The notes beneath the pieces were generated by a model. That model was given only the letters and a program-made list of their open reading frames with translations, was not told where the DNA came from and did not search any database. From Nitrospirota bacterium (GTDB lineage: Bacteria > Nitrospirota > Thermodesulfovibrionia > Thermodesulfovibrionales > UBA6898): a DNA stretch of 64,000 nucleotides. Shown here piece after piece: positions 42,800-52,643 of this stretch; position 1 is the stretch's first letter; each line of letters begins with the position of its first letter. Where the stretch lies: positions 1 through 64,000 of the forward strand of contig JAJZPM010000010.1 in assembly GCA_021811105.1 (NCBI GenBank), written 5' to 3'. The position numbers were made by a program, and so were the translations under genes.

Positions 42800-43610
42800 G
42801 GAGTTCTATGGGTTGACCGCTAAACCTTTCAGCAAGACGCCCGACCCGAAATTCCTCTTCTTCAGCAGGAGCCACGAGGAGGCGCTCGCGAGGCTGCAGT
42901 ACGCGGTGGAGGAGAAGGAGATGATCCTGCTTACCGGCGAAGTGGGCTGCGGCAAGACGACGCTTACGAGGGCGCTCATGGACGCGCTCGGCGATCAGTA
43001 CCGGATCATCACGATCATCAATCCCGTACTCAGTCCCGCGCAGTTTTTGAGGACGATCGCGAAACGGATGGATATCAATATCCCTTCGGCATACAAGGCC
43101 GACCTGCTGGACGCCATTTACGAAAAGGTCTTTCAGGACCACGAATCGGGCAAGACCCATGTGCTCATTATCGACGAGGCGCAGCTCATCCCGACCAAAG
43201 ATACCTTCGAGGAGATCCGGCTTCTTACGAATTTCCAGCTCGACTATACGAACCTCCTGAGTGTCGTGCTCGTCGGACAGACGGACCTCAGGAGGCGGTT
43301 GAGCCATAAGACCTACCTGCCGCTCAGACAGAGGATCGGCCTTTTCTATCATCTCGGGCCGATATCCGGGAGCGAGATAAAGGGGTACGTCATGTTCAGG
43401 CTGAAGACGGCCGGCCGGGAGGAAGTCCTGTTTACGGATGCGGCGCTCTCCTCCCTGCATCGGTATTCAGGGGGGGTTCCGAGGGTCATCAACAGCATCG
43501 CCACCTCGGCGCTGCTCGACGGATTTTCAAGGGAAATTACGGTCATCGACGGCCCGCTGATAGAGGACGCGGTAAAGGAACTCGGTCTGAATGGATATCG
43601 CGAAAATTAG
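42792..43610 (+). CDS. ExeA/GspA-like AAA ATPase in che operon
   Basis: 272 aa starting MFEEFYGLTAKPFSKTPDP, the classical ExeA-family opening. Walker A GEVGCGKTT (49-57), Walker B HVLIIDEAQ (about 120-128), sensor VVLVGQTDLRRRL, and a winged C-terminus (HRYSGGVPRVINSIATSALL). ExeA proteins energise secretin assembly; others partner with transposition or polysaccharide export. Between cheA and cheW it is unexpected and could link the sensory system to a type IV pilus or envelope machine (inference). It overlaps cheA by 8 and cheW by 20 bp. Confidence 0.88.
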   Translation: MFEEFYGLTAKPFSKTPDPKFLFFSRSHEEALARLQYAVEEKEMILLTGEVGCGKTTLTRALMDALGDQYRIITIINPVLSPAQFLRTIAKRMDINIPSAYKADLLDAIYEKVFQDHESGKTHVLIIDEAQLIPTKDTFEEIRLLTNFQLDYTNLLSVVLVGQTDLRRRLSHKTYLPLRQRIGLFYHLGPISGSEIKGYVMFRLKTAGREEVLFTDAALSSLHRYSGGVPRVINSIATSALLDGFSREITVIDGPLIEDAVKELGLNGYREN

Positions 43611-44334
43611 GAAGAAGGCGAAGGAGAAGGAAGAAAAAGGGCAGTTGTCGAAAGGCCCGGGCCCGGTGGAAACGCCGGCAGGAACTGAATCCGCAGGACC
43701 CTCCGTCACGCCGAAGGAGGAAACAGGACCTGTGGAGGAGACGGCCGGGACCGTCTTCACGGGACGACCCGCCGGGGCCGAGGAACCCGTGACACTCGAT
43801 GTTGAGGATGAAACGGTCCCGTTGCCGCCTGCGGTGAACAAGGAAGGCGAGAGAGGGTTTTCAGGGGAGAAGTGGCCGGCAGAGCCGGGCGATCTCCTTG
43901 AACTCCTGACGTTCAGTATCTCGGACGAGGAATTTGCCTTCAGGGTCCCCGAAGTCGAGGAGATCATACGGTATCAGAGGATCACGGGGGTCCCGACGGT
44001 GCCGGAGTACGTCCGTGGCATCACGTCCTTGCGCGGGAAGATAATCCCGGTCCTCGACCTGAAGAAGAGGCTTGTCCTGAAACGCGAGGGTTCGGAAGGG
44101 CCGCAGAAGACCGGGGACGGAAAGATACTGATCCTGGCGGGCCCCAGGGGCCTGATCGGCGCCACGATCGACAAGGTCCTGGGCGTGGTGAGGTTTACTG
44201 AAGGGAGCATCCTGCCTCCGCCCGGTCATCTTTCCGATGACGAACTCAGGTTTGTAGAAGGCGTAGTGATACTCGAAAAACGCTTTATATCGATTATCAG
44301 GTCTTATGATGCTCTGGATATAGAGTTCACATGA
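43591..44334 (+). CDS. cheW: CheW coupling protein with long acidic N-terminal extension
   Basis: 247 aa. Residues 1-100 are a low-complexity, Pro/Glu/Gly-rich tail beginning with a basic helix (MDIAKIRKKAKEKEEKGQ). Residues 103-245 are a CheW domain (LLTFSISDEEFAFRVPEVEE; VRGITSLRGKIIPVLDLKKR; GLIGATIDKVLGVVRFTEGS). It links CheA to receptors. The extension is not found in plain CheW and may tether the array or bind the neighbouring ATPase (speculative). Confidence 0.92.
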   Translation: MDIAKIRKKAKEKEEKGQLSKGPGPVETPAGTESAGPSVTPKEETGPVEETAGTVFTGRPAGAEEPVTLDVEDETVPLPPAVNKEGERGFSGEKWPAEPGDLLELLTFSISDEEFAFRVPEVEEIIRYQRITGVPTVPEYVRGITSLRGKIIPVLDLKKRLVLKREGSEGPQKTGDGKILILAGPRGLIGATIDKVLGVVRFTEGSILPPPGHLSDDELRFVEGVVILEKRFISIIRSYDALDIEFT

Positions 44335-44343
44335 GGAGGGCGA

Positions 44344-47196
44344 ATGCGCGAAAAGCTTGAATTGAAGATCCTTGCACTTGTGGTGAGCCTGCTGCTCATC
44401 GGCATAATCGCCGCAGGCCTTATGGTCCTGACCATCGAAAAGAAGAGTCTGTACGGCATTACCGAGGCAAGTTCGGAGGCGACCGCGAAGGTTATCGCAA
44501 AAGAAGTCGAGAGGACGATGCTGGAAGGACGGGCCGACCTCATAAAGGCCATGCTGCAGGAACTGAAAGGCGCCAGCGGCGCCGAGGAGATTTCGCTGAT
44601 CAATTACGCCGGACGGGCCGCCTTCGAAAAAAACGCGCCCACGACCGAGGCCGGGGTTATGAAGAAGATCGCGCAGACGAAGGCCCCGTTCGTAGAGAGG
44701 GGCGTAACCGAACTTACGTTTTACAAACCGCTCGAAAATACCGAACGCTGCAGGAGCTGCCATGCGAATGACCCCGAGATGCTCGGCGCGGTGAAGACTT
44801 CGATCTCGATCGCCAAGGAGTACGACCACGCCAAGAGGCTGATCCTCATCGTGATCCTTGCGACCATTTTCGCCTGCTTTGCATTCAGCTTCATCCTGTG
44901 GGTAATGATACGCCGGATGGTGATTGTTCCGGTGAAGTCGCTCGAAGAAGCGGCGATGAAGCTATCCGAAGGGGACATGTCTTTCAAGGTGCAGGTAAAA
45001 AGCAAGGATGAGATCGGCAGGTTCACAGGCGCGATCCGCGACTCGCTGCTTTCGATATCCGGGATCCTGCAGAGGATCAAGGATGTCTCGAAGCGCGTGA
45101 CGCGCGTCGCCGCGGATGTCGAGAGAGAATCAAGGAAGGTCGCCGAGGGCACGATGCTCGAGACCGAGGCGATCAATAATATCTCCTCCTCGATCGAAGA
45201 GCTGAATGCGGTCATATCGGAGATCGCGGACGGCACCGACGGGCTCGCGGCCTCCGCCGAGGAGACGGCGGCCGCGATGGAGGAGATGGTGACGAGCATC
45301 ACCCAGATCACCACCAGCACCCAGGACATGTCCACGGCGGTGGAATCAACGTCGGCTTCCATAGAAGAATTATCGGCGACGATCAAGGAGGTCGCCGCAA
45401 ACGCGAGCGAACTCGCGACGGCCGCTGAAGAGACGCAGACCGCGATCCTCCAGATCTCGACGTCCGTGAAGGAGGTCGAACAGAGTGCAAAGGAATCGGC
45501 GATGCTCTCCGACAAGGTCAAGAACGATGCGGTAACCTTCGGCATGATCTCGGTAGAAAAGACGATCCAGGGGATGCAGAACATAAAGGCGTCGGTCGAA
45601 AAGACAGCGGACTTTATCAAGATCCTCGGCGGAAGGTCGGAGGAAATCGGCAAGATACTGAACGTGATCGACGAGATCACGGACCAGACGACGATGCTCG
45701 CCCTCAACGCTGCGATCCTCGCCGCACAGGCTGGTGAGCACGGGAAGGGCTTTTCGGTCGTGGCCGACGAGATAAAGGAGCTCGCCGACAGGACCTCGAC
45801 GTCGACCCAGGAAATCGCGGCGCTGATCCAGTCGGTCCAGCAGGAGGTGAGCGACGCGGTGGCCGCAATGGGCGAGGGACTGAGTTCCGTCGAGCTGGGA
45901 TTCAAAGTCACGAACGAGGCGGCCGACGCGCTCAGGAAGATCATCGAAAGTTCGAAACGGTCGTCGGAGATGGCCGCCGCGATCGAGCATTCGACTACGG
46001 AGCAGTCGAAGGCCACGACCCTTGTTTCGTCGGCGATGGAAAAGGTCCTGAGCATGGTCGGACAGATCGCCAAGGCGACGACCGAACAGAACAGGGGTAT
46101 CCAGCTTATCATGAAGGCGACCGAGAAGATCAGGGACGTCTCCACTCATGTGAAGACTGCCACAAACGAGCAGTCCCTGAACAGTAAACAGATCTCCCAG
46201 GCGGTCGAGCTCGTGTCGGACAAGAGCCAGCAGATATCGCGCGCGATCAACGAGCAGAAGATCGGTTCCAGCCAGATATGGAATTCGATCGAAAAGATCA
46301 AGGACCTGCCGAGGGAAAACAAGGACCGCGCGTTCAAACTTGACCAGATGGTGAAAGACCTTCTGAAAGACGCCGAACTCACAGTGATCGAGATGGAGAA
46401 GTTCCAGTTCTCGGAGGACACCTCCGCCGGCCTTCTCCGGATGGGGATTGTGCCGCTCGAATCCCCAGCCGTGATGTTCAAGAAGTTCACCCCTCTGGCA
46501 GAATACCTCGGCAAGAAGTTGAAAAAGAGGATCGACCTGAAGGTCGCGGTCGACTTTCAGGGGGCGGTCGGCGACATAGGCCAGGGCATCACGCAATTCT
46601 GCTTTATGACGCCTTCAACGTATATAGAGGCCCGCAAGAAATACTCGGTCGGAGTGCTCGTGAAGGCCCTGAGGGACGGGAAGCCTTTCCAGCACTCCGT
46701 TATTGTGGCGAAGGCGGACGGCCCCATAAACACCATAGGGGACATAAAGGGCCATTCTTTTGCTTTCGGCGACCCGCATTCGACGTCAAGTCACATCGTC
46801 CCCCGGGCCATGCTCCTTGCCGCCGGCATCGACATAAAAGACTTGCTGTATTATAACTATCTGGGCCATCACGACGATGTCGCCAAGGCGGTCCTCGCGG
46901 GAGATTTCGACGCGGGTGGAATCATGGAGTCCACGGCGCAGAAGTTCAAGGACCTGGGGCTGAAACTGATCAAGTTTTCCGAGGACGTCCCTGAATTCAA
47001 CATCTGCATTTCGAAGGAGCTTGATGCGCAGGTCGTCACGGAATTGAAGAACGCGCTCACGGGCATCGACGACGGCACGCCCGAAGGCACATCTATCCTG
47101 AAGCCGATCAACGAGAGCTATTCCGGCTTTGTCGAAGCGGCCGACGAGGATTACGACAATATACGGATTATGATGTCGAAGATCGGGTTGATCTGA
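44344..47196 (+). CDS. Haem-c receptor fused to a cytoplasmic PhnD-like binding-protein domain
   Basis: A 950-aa methyl-accepting chemotaxis protein. TM1 (about 8-30), a small periplasmic domain with a c-type haem motif CRSCH (136-140), TM2 (about 160-185), HAMP (about 185-240), a methylation/signalling helix bundle with the trimer-contact hairpin [20 protein letters not shown], then from about 697 to 945 a PhnD/PBP2-like domain ([65 protein letters not shown]). PhnD proteins normally bind phosphonate or phosphite in the periplasm; here topology puts the domain in the cytoplasm. It may therefore combine redox or gas sensing by haem with cytosolic ligand sensing. Ligand unknown. Confidence 0.9.
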   Translation: MREKLELKILALVVSLLLIGIIAAGLMVLTIEKKSLYGITEASSEATAKVIAKEVERTMLEGRADLIKAMLQELKGASGAEEISLINYAGRAAFEKNAPTTEAGVMKKIAQTKAPFVERGVTELTFYKPLENTERCRSCHANDPEMLGAVKTSISIAKEYDHAKRLILIVILATIFACFAFSFILWVMIRRMVIVPVKSLEEAAMKLSEGDMSFKVQVKSKDEIGRFTGAIRDSLLSISGILQRIKDVSKRVTRVAADVERESRKVAEGTMLETEAINNISSSIEELNAVISEIADGTDGLAASAEETAAAMEEMVTSITQITTSTQDMSTAVESTSASIEELSATIKEVAANASELATAAEETQTAILQISTSVKEVEQSAKESAMLSDKVKNDAVTFGMISVEKTIQGMQNIKASVEKTADFIKILGGRSEEIGKILNVIDEITDQTTMLALNAAILAAQAGEHGKGFSVVADEIKELADRTSTSTQEIAALIQSVQQEVSDAVAAMGEGLSSVELGFKVTNEAADALRKIIESSKRSSEMAAAIEHSTTEQSKATTLVSSAMEKVLSMVGQIAKATTEQNRGIQLIMKATEKIRDVSTHVKTATNEQSLNSKQISQAVELVSDKSQQISRAINEQKIGSSQIWNSIEKIKDLPRENKDRAFKLDQMVKDLLKDAELTVIEMEKFQFSEDTSAGLLRMGIVPLESPAVMFKKFTPLAEYLGKKLKKRIDLKVAVDFQGAVGDIGQGITQFCFMTPSTYIEARKKYSVGVLVKALRDGKPFQHSVIVAKADGPINTIGDIKGHSFAFGDPHSTSSHIVPRAMLLAAGIDIKDLLYYNYLGHHDDVAKAVLAGDFDAGGIMESTAQKFKDLGLKLIKFSEDVPEFNICISKELDAQVVTELKNALTGIDDGTPEGTSILKPINESYSGFVEAADEDYDNIRIMMSKIGLI

Positions 47197-47254
47197 TGAC
47201 TTCCAATTCGGAGAGAACGGAAACGTACCGCACAGGAATAGAGAAGGAGGGGCT

Positions 47255-47302
47255 ATGAGAGGCATGGAGAAGAGATCGATCCCGGTGGTGGCGGTCAGAT
47301 GA
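47255..47302 (+). CDS. 15-codon leader ORF coupled to the second receptor
   Basis: A strong SD (AAGGAGGGG) drives an ATG whose 15 codons (MRGMEKRSIPVVAVR) end in a TGA overlapping the next ATG at 47299 (ATGA). The receptor itself has no SD of its own, so this mini-ORF may exist to couple or tune its translation. The peptide is not obviously functional. Confidence 0.35.
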   Translation: MRGMEKRSIPVVAVR

Positions 47303-49320
47303 TGTTTCGGAAATCGATAACCGCAAAGTTCCTTGCAGCGCTGTTCGCCATTCTCCTCATAGGCCAGGCGGCGGGCGCACTGATACAGATTTTCTACACG
47401 CGGGCATCGCTGTTTGATTCACTCAGGAACAGGATAGAGACGGAGGGCGCCATATCCGCTGGGGTAAGCGCGAACCCTTTGCTGAACCTCGACTATGTGC
47501 TTCTGGATTCCTCTCTGGATGAGATTATGAAGGACGAGGACATCACCTCTATCCGCGTCCTCGACAGGGACGGCAGGGTGGTGAGGGAGCGCGTCAAGGC
47601 GGCCGATGCGGGAAGCTCCCCGCTCGCCTCGTTTTATAAGCAGAACCTTTCTTTCAGGACGCCGGTCACGGCCTCAGGCGCCGCCATCGGCGAAGTGGTT
47701 ATCGGTTACACGACAAGATCGATCAACGGGTCGCTTTTTGAAGATATTCTCACGATTTCCCTTTACCAGCTTATTATGCTCTTTTCCGTCGGCGTGATCA
47801 TGATGGTCCTCTTCAACAGGAACATCAAGAAACCGGTGGCGGAGATAAACCGCGCGGTAGAGAAGCTCACGCTCGGCGAGCTGTCTGCCGAGATCCCGGA
47901 CCTCGGGGAAAGCGAGATGGGGAGTATCGCCAAGGGCATCGCCTTTCTCGCAGAACGGCTTTCGCTCACCGTGTCAAGGCTTAATTCAACGGCCGTAAAC
48001 GTGTCGATGGCGATCAAGCAGGTGGACATCACCTATAAGCACGTGATCGGGGGGTCGGTCAGGCAGAGCAATGCGGTCAAGGAGATTTCGAACTCCGCCC
48101 ACCACGCAAACAAGGCGCAGTTCGCCATCAACGAGAGCGCAGAGCGGCTTGCGAGCCTTTCGACCGAAAACGTGTCGTCGCTGATCGAACTGAAGGCGAC
48201 TGCCGAAGAGATCGCCTCGAACAACCAGAGGCTCTTTAGGGCGACCGAGGACTCCTACTCAGTCGTTGCGCAGATGACCCACACGGCGAAGGCGATTTCG
48301 AAGAATGCGGGCGAGGCACTCTCGGCTGTGGAAGACACCTCTGCCTCGGTAGAAGAGATAGGCGCGTCCATACGGGAAGTGGAAGAGCATGCCCGGGAAT
48401 CTTCCAAGATGGCGGGGAAGGTGCAAGAGATCACTTCGGACATCGGCATGCTCTCGATCGTCAACGCGGTCGAGGGGATGGACAAGATTTCGGTCGAGGT
48501 GAAAAAATCTTCGGAGATCGTACAGCGGCTGGGGGCCCGTTCGGCGGACATCGAGAAGGTGCTTTCGGTGATCAAGGACGTGACCGAGCAGACGAACCTG
48601 CTCAGCCTCAATGCGGCGATCCTCGCGGCGCAGGCCGGGGAATACGGCAAGAGTTTTTCAGTCGTGGCGGATGAGATCAGGGGGCTCTCAGAAAGGACCG
48701 CGAGTTCGACCAGGGAGATAGGCGGCATTGTAAAGACGATACAGCGCGACATCAAAGACGCGGTCTCGTCGATCGACTCGGCGAAGCTGAAGGTCGATGA
48801 GGGCAACGACCTGGTGATCAAGGTCGGCGACGCGCTCAAGGAGATCCTGACCGCCTCCGAGCACTCCACAGAGATGACGAAGGCGATAGAGCGGGCGACC
48901 GAGGAGCAGTCGCTTGGACTGAGGCAGATCACCGCGGCGATCGAGGACATACGGAAGATGATGCACAGCGTCGCCAAGTCGACGCTCGAGCAGGACAGTG
49001 CACTCAGTTATCTTCTCGACGGCGTCGGCGAGGTGAAGGAGGTCGCCGACCTGAGCAAACGCGGCACCGAGGAACAGGCGATCGGCACGAGGGGAATATC
49101 GAAGAACCTCGAAATGGCCAATGAGGGAATCACAAGGATAAACGAGGCGGTGCTCAACCAAAAGAAGCTGAACGATTCGATCCTCCAGGCGATTGAACAG
49201 ATCGGGAATATCGGTGCGACTACGGTGAAGGACATGGAAGAGGTCTCCCATTCGCTGAATACGCTGTTCGAGGAGATCGAGGTGCTGAAAAAGGAGATGG
49301 AGGTCTTCAAGATAAGATAG
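47299..49320 (+). CDS. Methyl-accepting chemotaxis protein
   Basis: 673 aa: TM1 (about 8-30), a periplasmic domain of about 120 residues (ITSIRVLDRDGRVVRERVKA), TM2 (about 155-178), HAMP (KPVAEINRAVEKLTLGELSA), and a long signalling bundle with hairpin [20 protein letters not shown]. The periplasmic part looks like a small dCACHE/PAS-type sensor, ligand unknown. No CheR-binding C-terminal pentapeptide is present. It follows the haem receptor and may share an array with it; its hairpin sequence differs only slightly. Confidence 0.93.
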   Translation: MMFRKSITAKFLAALFAILLIGQAAGALIQIFYTRASLFDSLRNRIETEGAISAGVSANPLLNLDYVLLDSSLDEIMKDEDITSIRVLDRDGRVVRERVKAADAGSSPLASFYKQNLSFRTPVTASGAAIGEVVIGYTTRSINGSLFEDILTISLYQLIMLFSVGVIMMVLFNRNIKKPVAEINRAVEKLTLGELSAEIPDLGESEMGSIAKGIAFLAERLSLTVSRLNSTAVNVSMAIKQVDITYKHVIGGSVRQSNAVKEISNSAHHANKAQFAINESAERLASLSTENVSSLIELKATAEEIASNNQRLFRATEDSYSVVAQMTHTAKAISKNAGEALSAVEDTSASVEEIGASIREVEEHARESSKMAGKVQEITSDIGMLSIVNAVEGMDKISVEVKKSSEIVQRLGARSADIEKVLSVIKDVTEQTNLLSLNAAILAAQAGEYGKSFSVVADEIRGLSERTASSTREIGGIVKTIQRDIKDAVSSIDSAKLKVDEGNDLVIKVGDALKEILTASEHSTEMTKAIERATEEQSLGLRQITAAIEDIRKMMHSVAKSTLEQDSALSYLLDGVGEVKEVADLSKRGTEEQAIGTRGISKNLEMANEGITRINEAVLNQKKLNDSILQAIEQIGNIGATTVKDMEEVSHSLNTLFEEIEVLKKEMEVFKIR

Positions 49321-49812
49321 ATGCAGAAGTTTGCCGTCTTCAACATAGCGGACGAAACGTTCGGAATAGCAATCGGGCGGGTCGTCGAGATTATCAAACC
49401 CCAGAAGATCTATTCGATGCCGGGACTTCCCGATTTCCTCTCCGGAGTGATGAGCGTGAGGGGAGCCGTAATTCCGCTCATCGATCTCAGGAAACGTTTC
49501 GGGAAACAGCCGTCCGGCAAGAAGGAGAGGATCATAGTCATCCGTTCAGGACAGGAGAAGTTGGGGGTCCTCGTCGACGGGATGAAGGAGATCATGTCCC
49601 TCGCGCCCGATGAGATGATACTGCCGCCTTCGATATTCAAGGGGTTCAAGACGGAGTATCTCACCGGCCTGGGCAAGAAGAACGAGACGATCATCATATT
49701 GCTTGATATCGACAACCTCCTCACGTCCGAGGAGAAGATCATGTTGCAAGAGTCGATGGGACTGATAGAGGAGAGCGGTGCAGGAACTCAGAAGGCTGAT
49801 CAGCGACAGTAA
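49321..49812 (+). CDS. cheW: CheW coupling protein (second copy)
   Basis: A 163-aa CheW domain protein (FAVFNIADETFGIAIGRVVE; VMSVRGAVIPLIDLRKRFGK; KLGVLVDGMKEIMSLAPDEM). It starts immediately after the receptor stop codon. Its last 35 nt overlap the HEAT-repeat gene. Two CheWs in one operon, one with an extension, suggest separate receptor partners. Confidence 0.94.
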   Translation: MQKFAVFNIADETFGIAIGRVVEIIKPQKIYSMPGLPDFLSGVMSVRGAVIPLIDLRKRFGKQPSGKKERIIVIRSGQEKLGVLVDGMKEIMSLAPDEMILPPSIFKGFKTEYLTGLGKKNETIIILLDIDNLLTSEEKIMLQESMGLIEESGAGTQKADQRQ

Positions 49813-51751
49813 TGTAGAGACCAGAAGAGAGGCGGTCGAAAGCATGAAGGGGAGCGTGGACCGGGAACACATCCCCCTGCTCCTGAAGGCGATGGAGGAC
49901 GCCAGTTGGCGCGTTCGGAAGACCGCGGTAGACATCCTCTTCGAGGACTATCCGGTGGAGCAATACATCCAGGGGCTGATACAGCTGCTCCACATCGAGG
50001 ACAACGCCGGCGCAAGGAACTCGGCGATAGAGGCGCTGATACGGCTCGGCAGGAAGGCCACGCTTTTTCTCATCGAGGCGTTCAAGACGCCGAACAAAGA
50101 CGTGAGGAAGTTCATCATCGACGTCCTCGGGGAGCAGCGGGACAACAGGTCCCTGCCGCTGATGCTCGAGGCAATCAGGGACGAGGATGAAAACGTCAGT
50201 GCCACGGCGGTGGAGCACCTCGGCAAGGTGGGGGAGATATCGGTCGTGGACGCGCTGATAGAGATATTGGACGGCGGAGACTTATGGGTGGCCTACCCTG
50301 CGGCGGACGCGCTGGGGAGAATAGGCAACAAAAAGGCGCTCCCGTACCTTCTTTCCGCCCTGGGCAGAAAACCCCTCAGAGAGCCCGTGCTGAAGGCCCT
50401 CGGCAGGTTCTCCGATCCGTCGACGCTTGGGCATATCATCCCGCTGCTTGAAGATCCTTCAAAGAACATCCAGGAACAGGCGTTGAAAACGATCGAACGG
50501 TTCTACCATAATGGAGTCGGCGCCGGCCCTATCACCGCAGAGATGAGGAGAACCCTCGGTAACAGGGCGATGGAACTGCTGATCAACCACGCCTGGTCGG
50601 CCAAGCGCGAGGTGAGGATATCGGCGATCATGCTCCTCGGCCTGATGAAGGACGAGGCGGCCTACGGGCCTCTGCTCGATATGTCCCACGAGGAGGAGTT
50701 TGCAGAGGACGTGAAGAACGCCCTCGTCTATATCGGCAGAGACAAGCCGGAGTCGCTGCTGAAGCTGTTCGATACGGACAATCCCCATCAGATGCGGTTT
50801 ATCTGCGAGGTGACGCAGAAAGTCGCGTCCCCGGTCTACTACGATATTCTCGACCGCCTGCTTTTTAACGAGGACGGTCACGTCAGGTCCACCGCGGCCG
50901 TCAGCATATCGCAGCTCGAAGACCCGCGCTGTGTGACAAAATTGCGGAAACTTCTCACCGATCCTTATGAGGACGTCCAGGAGGCGGCGGTAGCAGCACT
51001 TGCAAACCTCAGAGACTTCCTGGATCCTGCAGATTTGGCGGCTTCCCTCAGGGACGCAAACCCCGTCATGAGGAGGAATACGGCCCTCCTTATGGGGAAG
51101 ATCAAGGCTTCAGGGACGGTGGAAGGACTCGGCTTTGCGCTCAAGGATGAGAACGTCAGGGTCAGAAAGGCGGTGGTGGCGGCGTTGTCGGCGATCGGGA
51201 CAGAAAATGCGGTAAAGCATCTTTCCTACGCGCTCACCGATGAGAGTCCCGACATACGGATTTCTGCCGCGCTCAGTCTCGGCGCGATGAGGGGCAGTGG
51301 CGTGCTGGAATCCCTCACGATCCTGAGCACGGACCCCGACAATTCGGTGAGGGTCGCCGCAGCCAAGGCGCTCGGCTTGCTCGGCGACAGAAATGCCGTG
51401 AAGACGCTCACCGGTCTTCTTTCTGACAGGAACGGCTTCGTGGTCGCGGCATCGATCGAGTCGCTCAGTGGAATAGGCGGCAATGAAGCCAGGGACGCGA
51501 TCCTTGGGATGCTCAATTCTGCAGACGACGAGATCAGGAGGACCGCGATCATCGGTCTCTCGCCGTTTGAGGATGTGGAAAAGAACCTTGTCCCGTTTCT
51601 TCACGACCCGGACTGGGCGACCCGCATCTCTGCGGTCAGGACGCTCGGCAGGAGGCCCGAAGGGTACGTCAGGAAAGAACTCGAAAGACTCCTTGACACT
51701 GAAGAAGACCCTACCGTACTAAAGGCTGTCGAGGAGATCATGCGTGTTTGA
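49778..51751 (+). CDS. HEAT-repeat protein in che operon
   Basis: 657 aa composed almost wholly of about 20 HEAT/PBS-lyase-type repeats of 31-33 residues (for example VRKTAVDILFE, NARNSAIEALIRLG-like, VRVAAAKALGLLGDRNAVKT). It has no catalytic motif or membrane segment. It starts with GTG inside cheW and overlaps cheR by 8 bp. It would be a scaffold or adaptor; HEAT proteins occur in some chemosensory clusters of alternative function, but the partner is unknown. Confidence 0.88.
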   Translation: MQELRRLISDSNVETRREAVESMKGSVDREHIPLLLKAMEDASWRVRKTAVDILFEDYPVEQYIQGLIQLLHIEDNAGARNSAIEALIRLGRKATLFLIEAFKTPNKDVRKFIIDVLGEQRDNRSLPLMLEAIRDEDENVSATAVEHLGKVGEISVVDALIEILDGGDLWVAYPAADALGRIGNKKALPYLLSALGRKPLREPVLKALGRFSDPSTLGHIIPLLEDPSKNIQEQALKTIERFYHNGVGAGPITAEMRRTLGNRAMELLINHAWSAKREVRISAIMLLGLMKDEAAYGPLLDMSHEEEFAEDVKNALVYIGRDKPESLLKLFDTDNPHQMRFICEVTQKVASPVYYDILDRLLFNEDGHVRSTAAVSISQLEDPRCVTKLRKLLTDPYEDVQEAAVAALANLRDFLDPADLAASLRDANPVMRRNTALLMGKIKASGTVEGLGFALKDENVRVRKAVVAALSAIGTENAVKHLSYALTDESPDIRISAALSLGAMRGSGVLESLTILSTDPDNSVRVAAAKALGLLGDRNAVKTLTGLLSDRNGFVVAASIESLSGIGGNEARDAILGMLNSADDEIRRTAIIGLSPFEDVEKNLVPFLHDPDWATRISAVRTLGRRPEGYVRKELERLLDTEEDPTVLKAVEEIMRV

Positions 51752-52616
51752 GAAGGAAGATATCATCCCCCTTTCGGAGGATGTATTCAGACTCATACGG
51801 GACATTATCAGAGACTACTGCGGTCTGTATTTCGATGACAGCTCCAAGTACCTGCTCGAAAAAAGACTTTCGAGGCGGATACGGAACCACCACCTGAACG
51901 ACTTCAGGGACTACTACCGTTTCATCAGGTACGACAAGAACTACGACGACGAACTCACCGCGATCATCGACCTGCTCACGGTGAATGAGACGTACTTTTT
52001 CAGGGAACAGAACCAGTTGAAGGCCTTCAGCGAGGAGATCCTGAATGAGCTCAGGGAGAAAAACCGTGCGAGCAGGTCCCTGCGGATATGGTCGGCAGGC
52101 TGCTCTACCGGCGAAGAACCCTATACCCTTGCGATGCTGATCAACGAAAATGGGGATTTCAGCGGCTGGGATATCGAGATTTACGGCAGCGACATCAACC
52201 AGCGGGTGCTCCAGGCTGCGCGAAAGGGGATCTACCGGAAGAACTCTTTCAGGACCGCCGACCCCTATTTCGTCGGCAAATATTTCACGGATGAAGAGGG
52301 GTCCTTCAGGATATCCGACGGCATAAAAAAGTACGTGAATTTCAGCTACCTCAACCTTCTCGACCCGTTCAAGGCGAGGTTCCTCGGCAAAATGGATGTC
52401 GTATTGTGCAGAAATGTATTAATATATTTCGACGGCCCTTCGAGAAAGAAGGTCATCGAGAATTTTCATGACAGGCTCGTGGAAGGGGGGTATCTGCTCC
52501 TCGGCCACGCAGAGTCCCTGATCAACATTTCTACCGCCTTTACCCTGAAGCACTTCAAAAACGATATGGTCTATCAGAAGCCGGAAGGGAAAGGCCTGGA
52601 TGTGAAATTCTCATAG
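51744..52616 (+). CDS. cheR: Chemoreceptor methyltransferase CheR
   Basis: A SAM-dependent glutamate methylase for receptors. 290 aa: N-terminal helical domain (YCGLYFDDSSKYLLEKRLSR), TVNETYFFRE, SAM motif WSAGCSTGEEPYTLAM, GSDINQRVLQAARKGIY, DVVLCRNVLIYFD and GYLLLGHAES. It starts with GTG and overlaps the HEAT gene by 8 bp. Normal length; no TPR extension. Confidence 0.96.
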   Translation: MFEKEDIIPLSEDVFRLIRDIIRDYCGLYFDDSSKYLLEKRLSRRIRNHHLNDFRDYYRFIRYDKNYDDELTAIIDLLTVNETYFFREQNQLKAFSEEILNELREKNRASRSLRIWSAGCSTGEEPYTLAMLINENGDFSGWDIEIYGSDINQRVLQAARKGIYRKNSFRTADPYFVGKYFTDEEGSFRISDGIKKYVNFSYLNLLDPFKARFLGKMDVVLCRNVLIYFDGPSRKKVIENFHDRLVEGGYLLLGHAESLINISTAFTLKHFKNDMVYQKPEGKGLDVKFS

Positions 52617-52643
52617 GCAAATCATAATATCAGGAGTTAACGA

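Noticed and set aside
44721-46145. 474-aa Ser/Ala-rich minus-strand ORF
   Set aside because: Antisense to the helical signalling domain of the receptor; the Ser/Ala pattern mirrors its codons.
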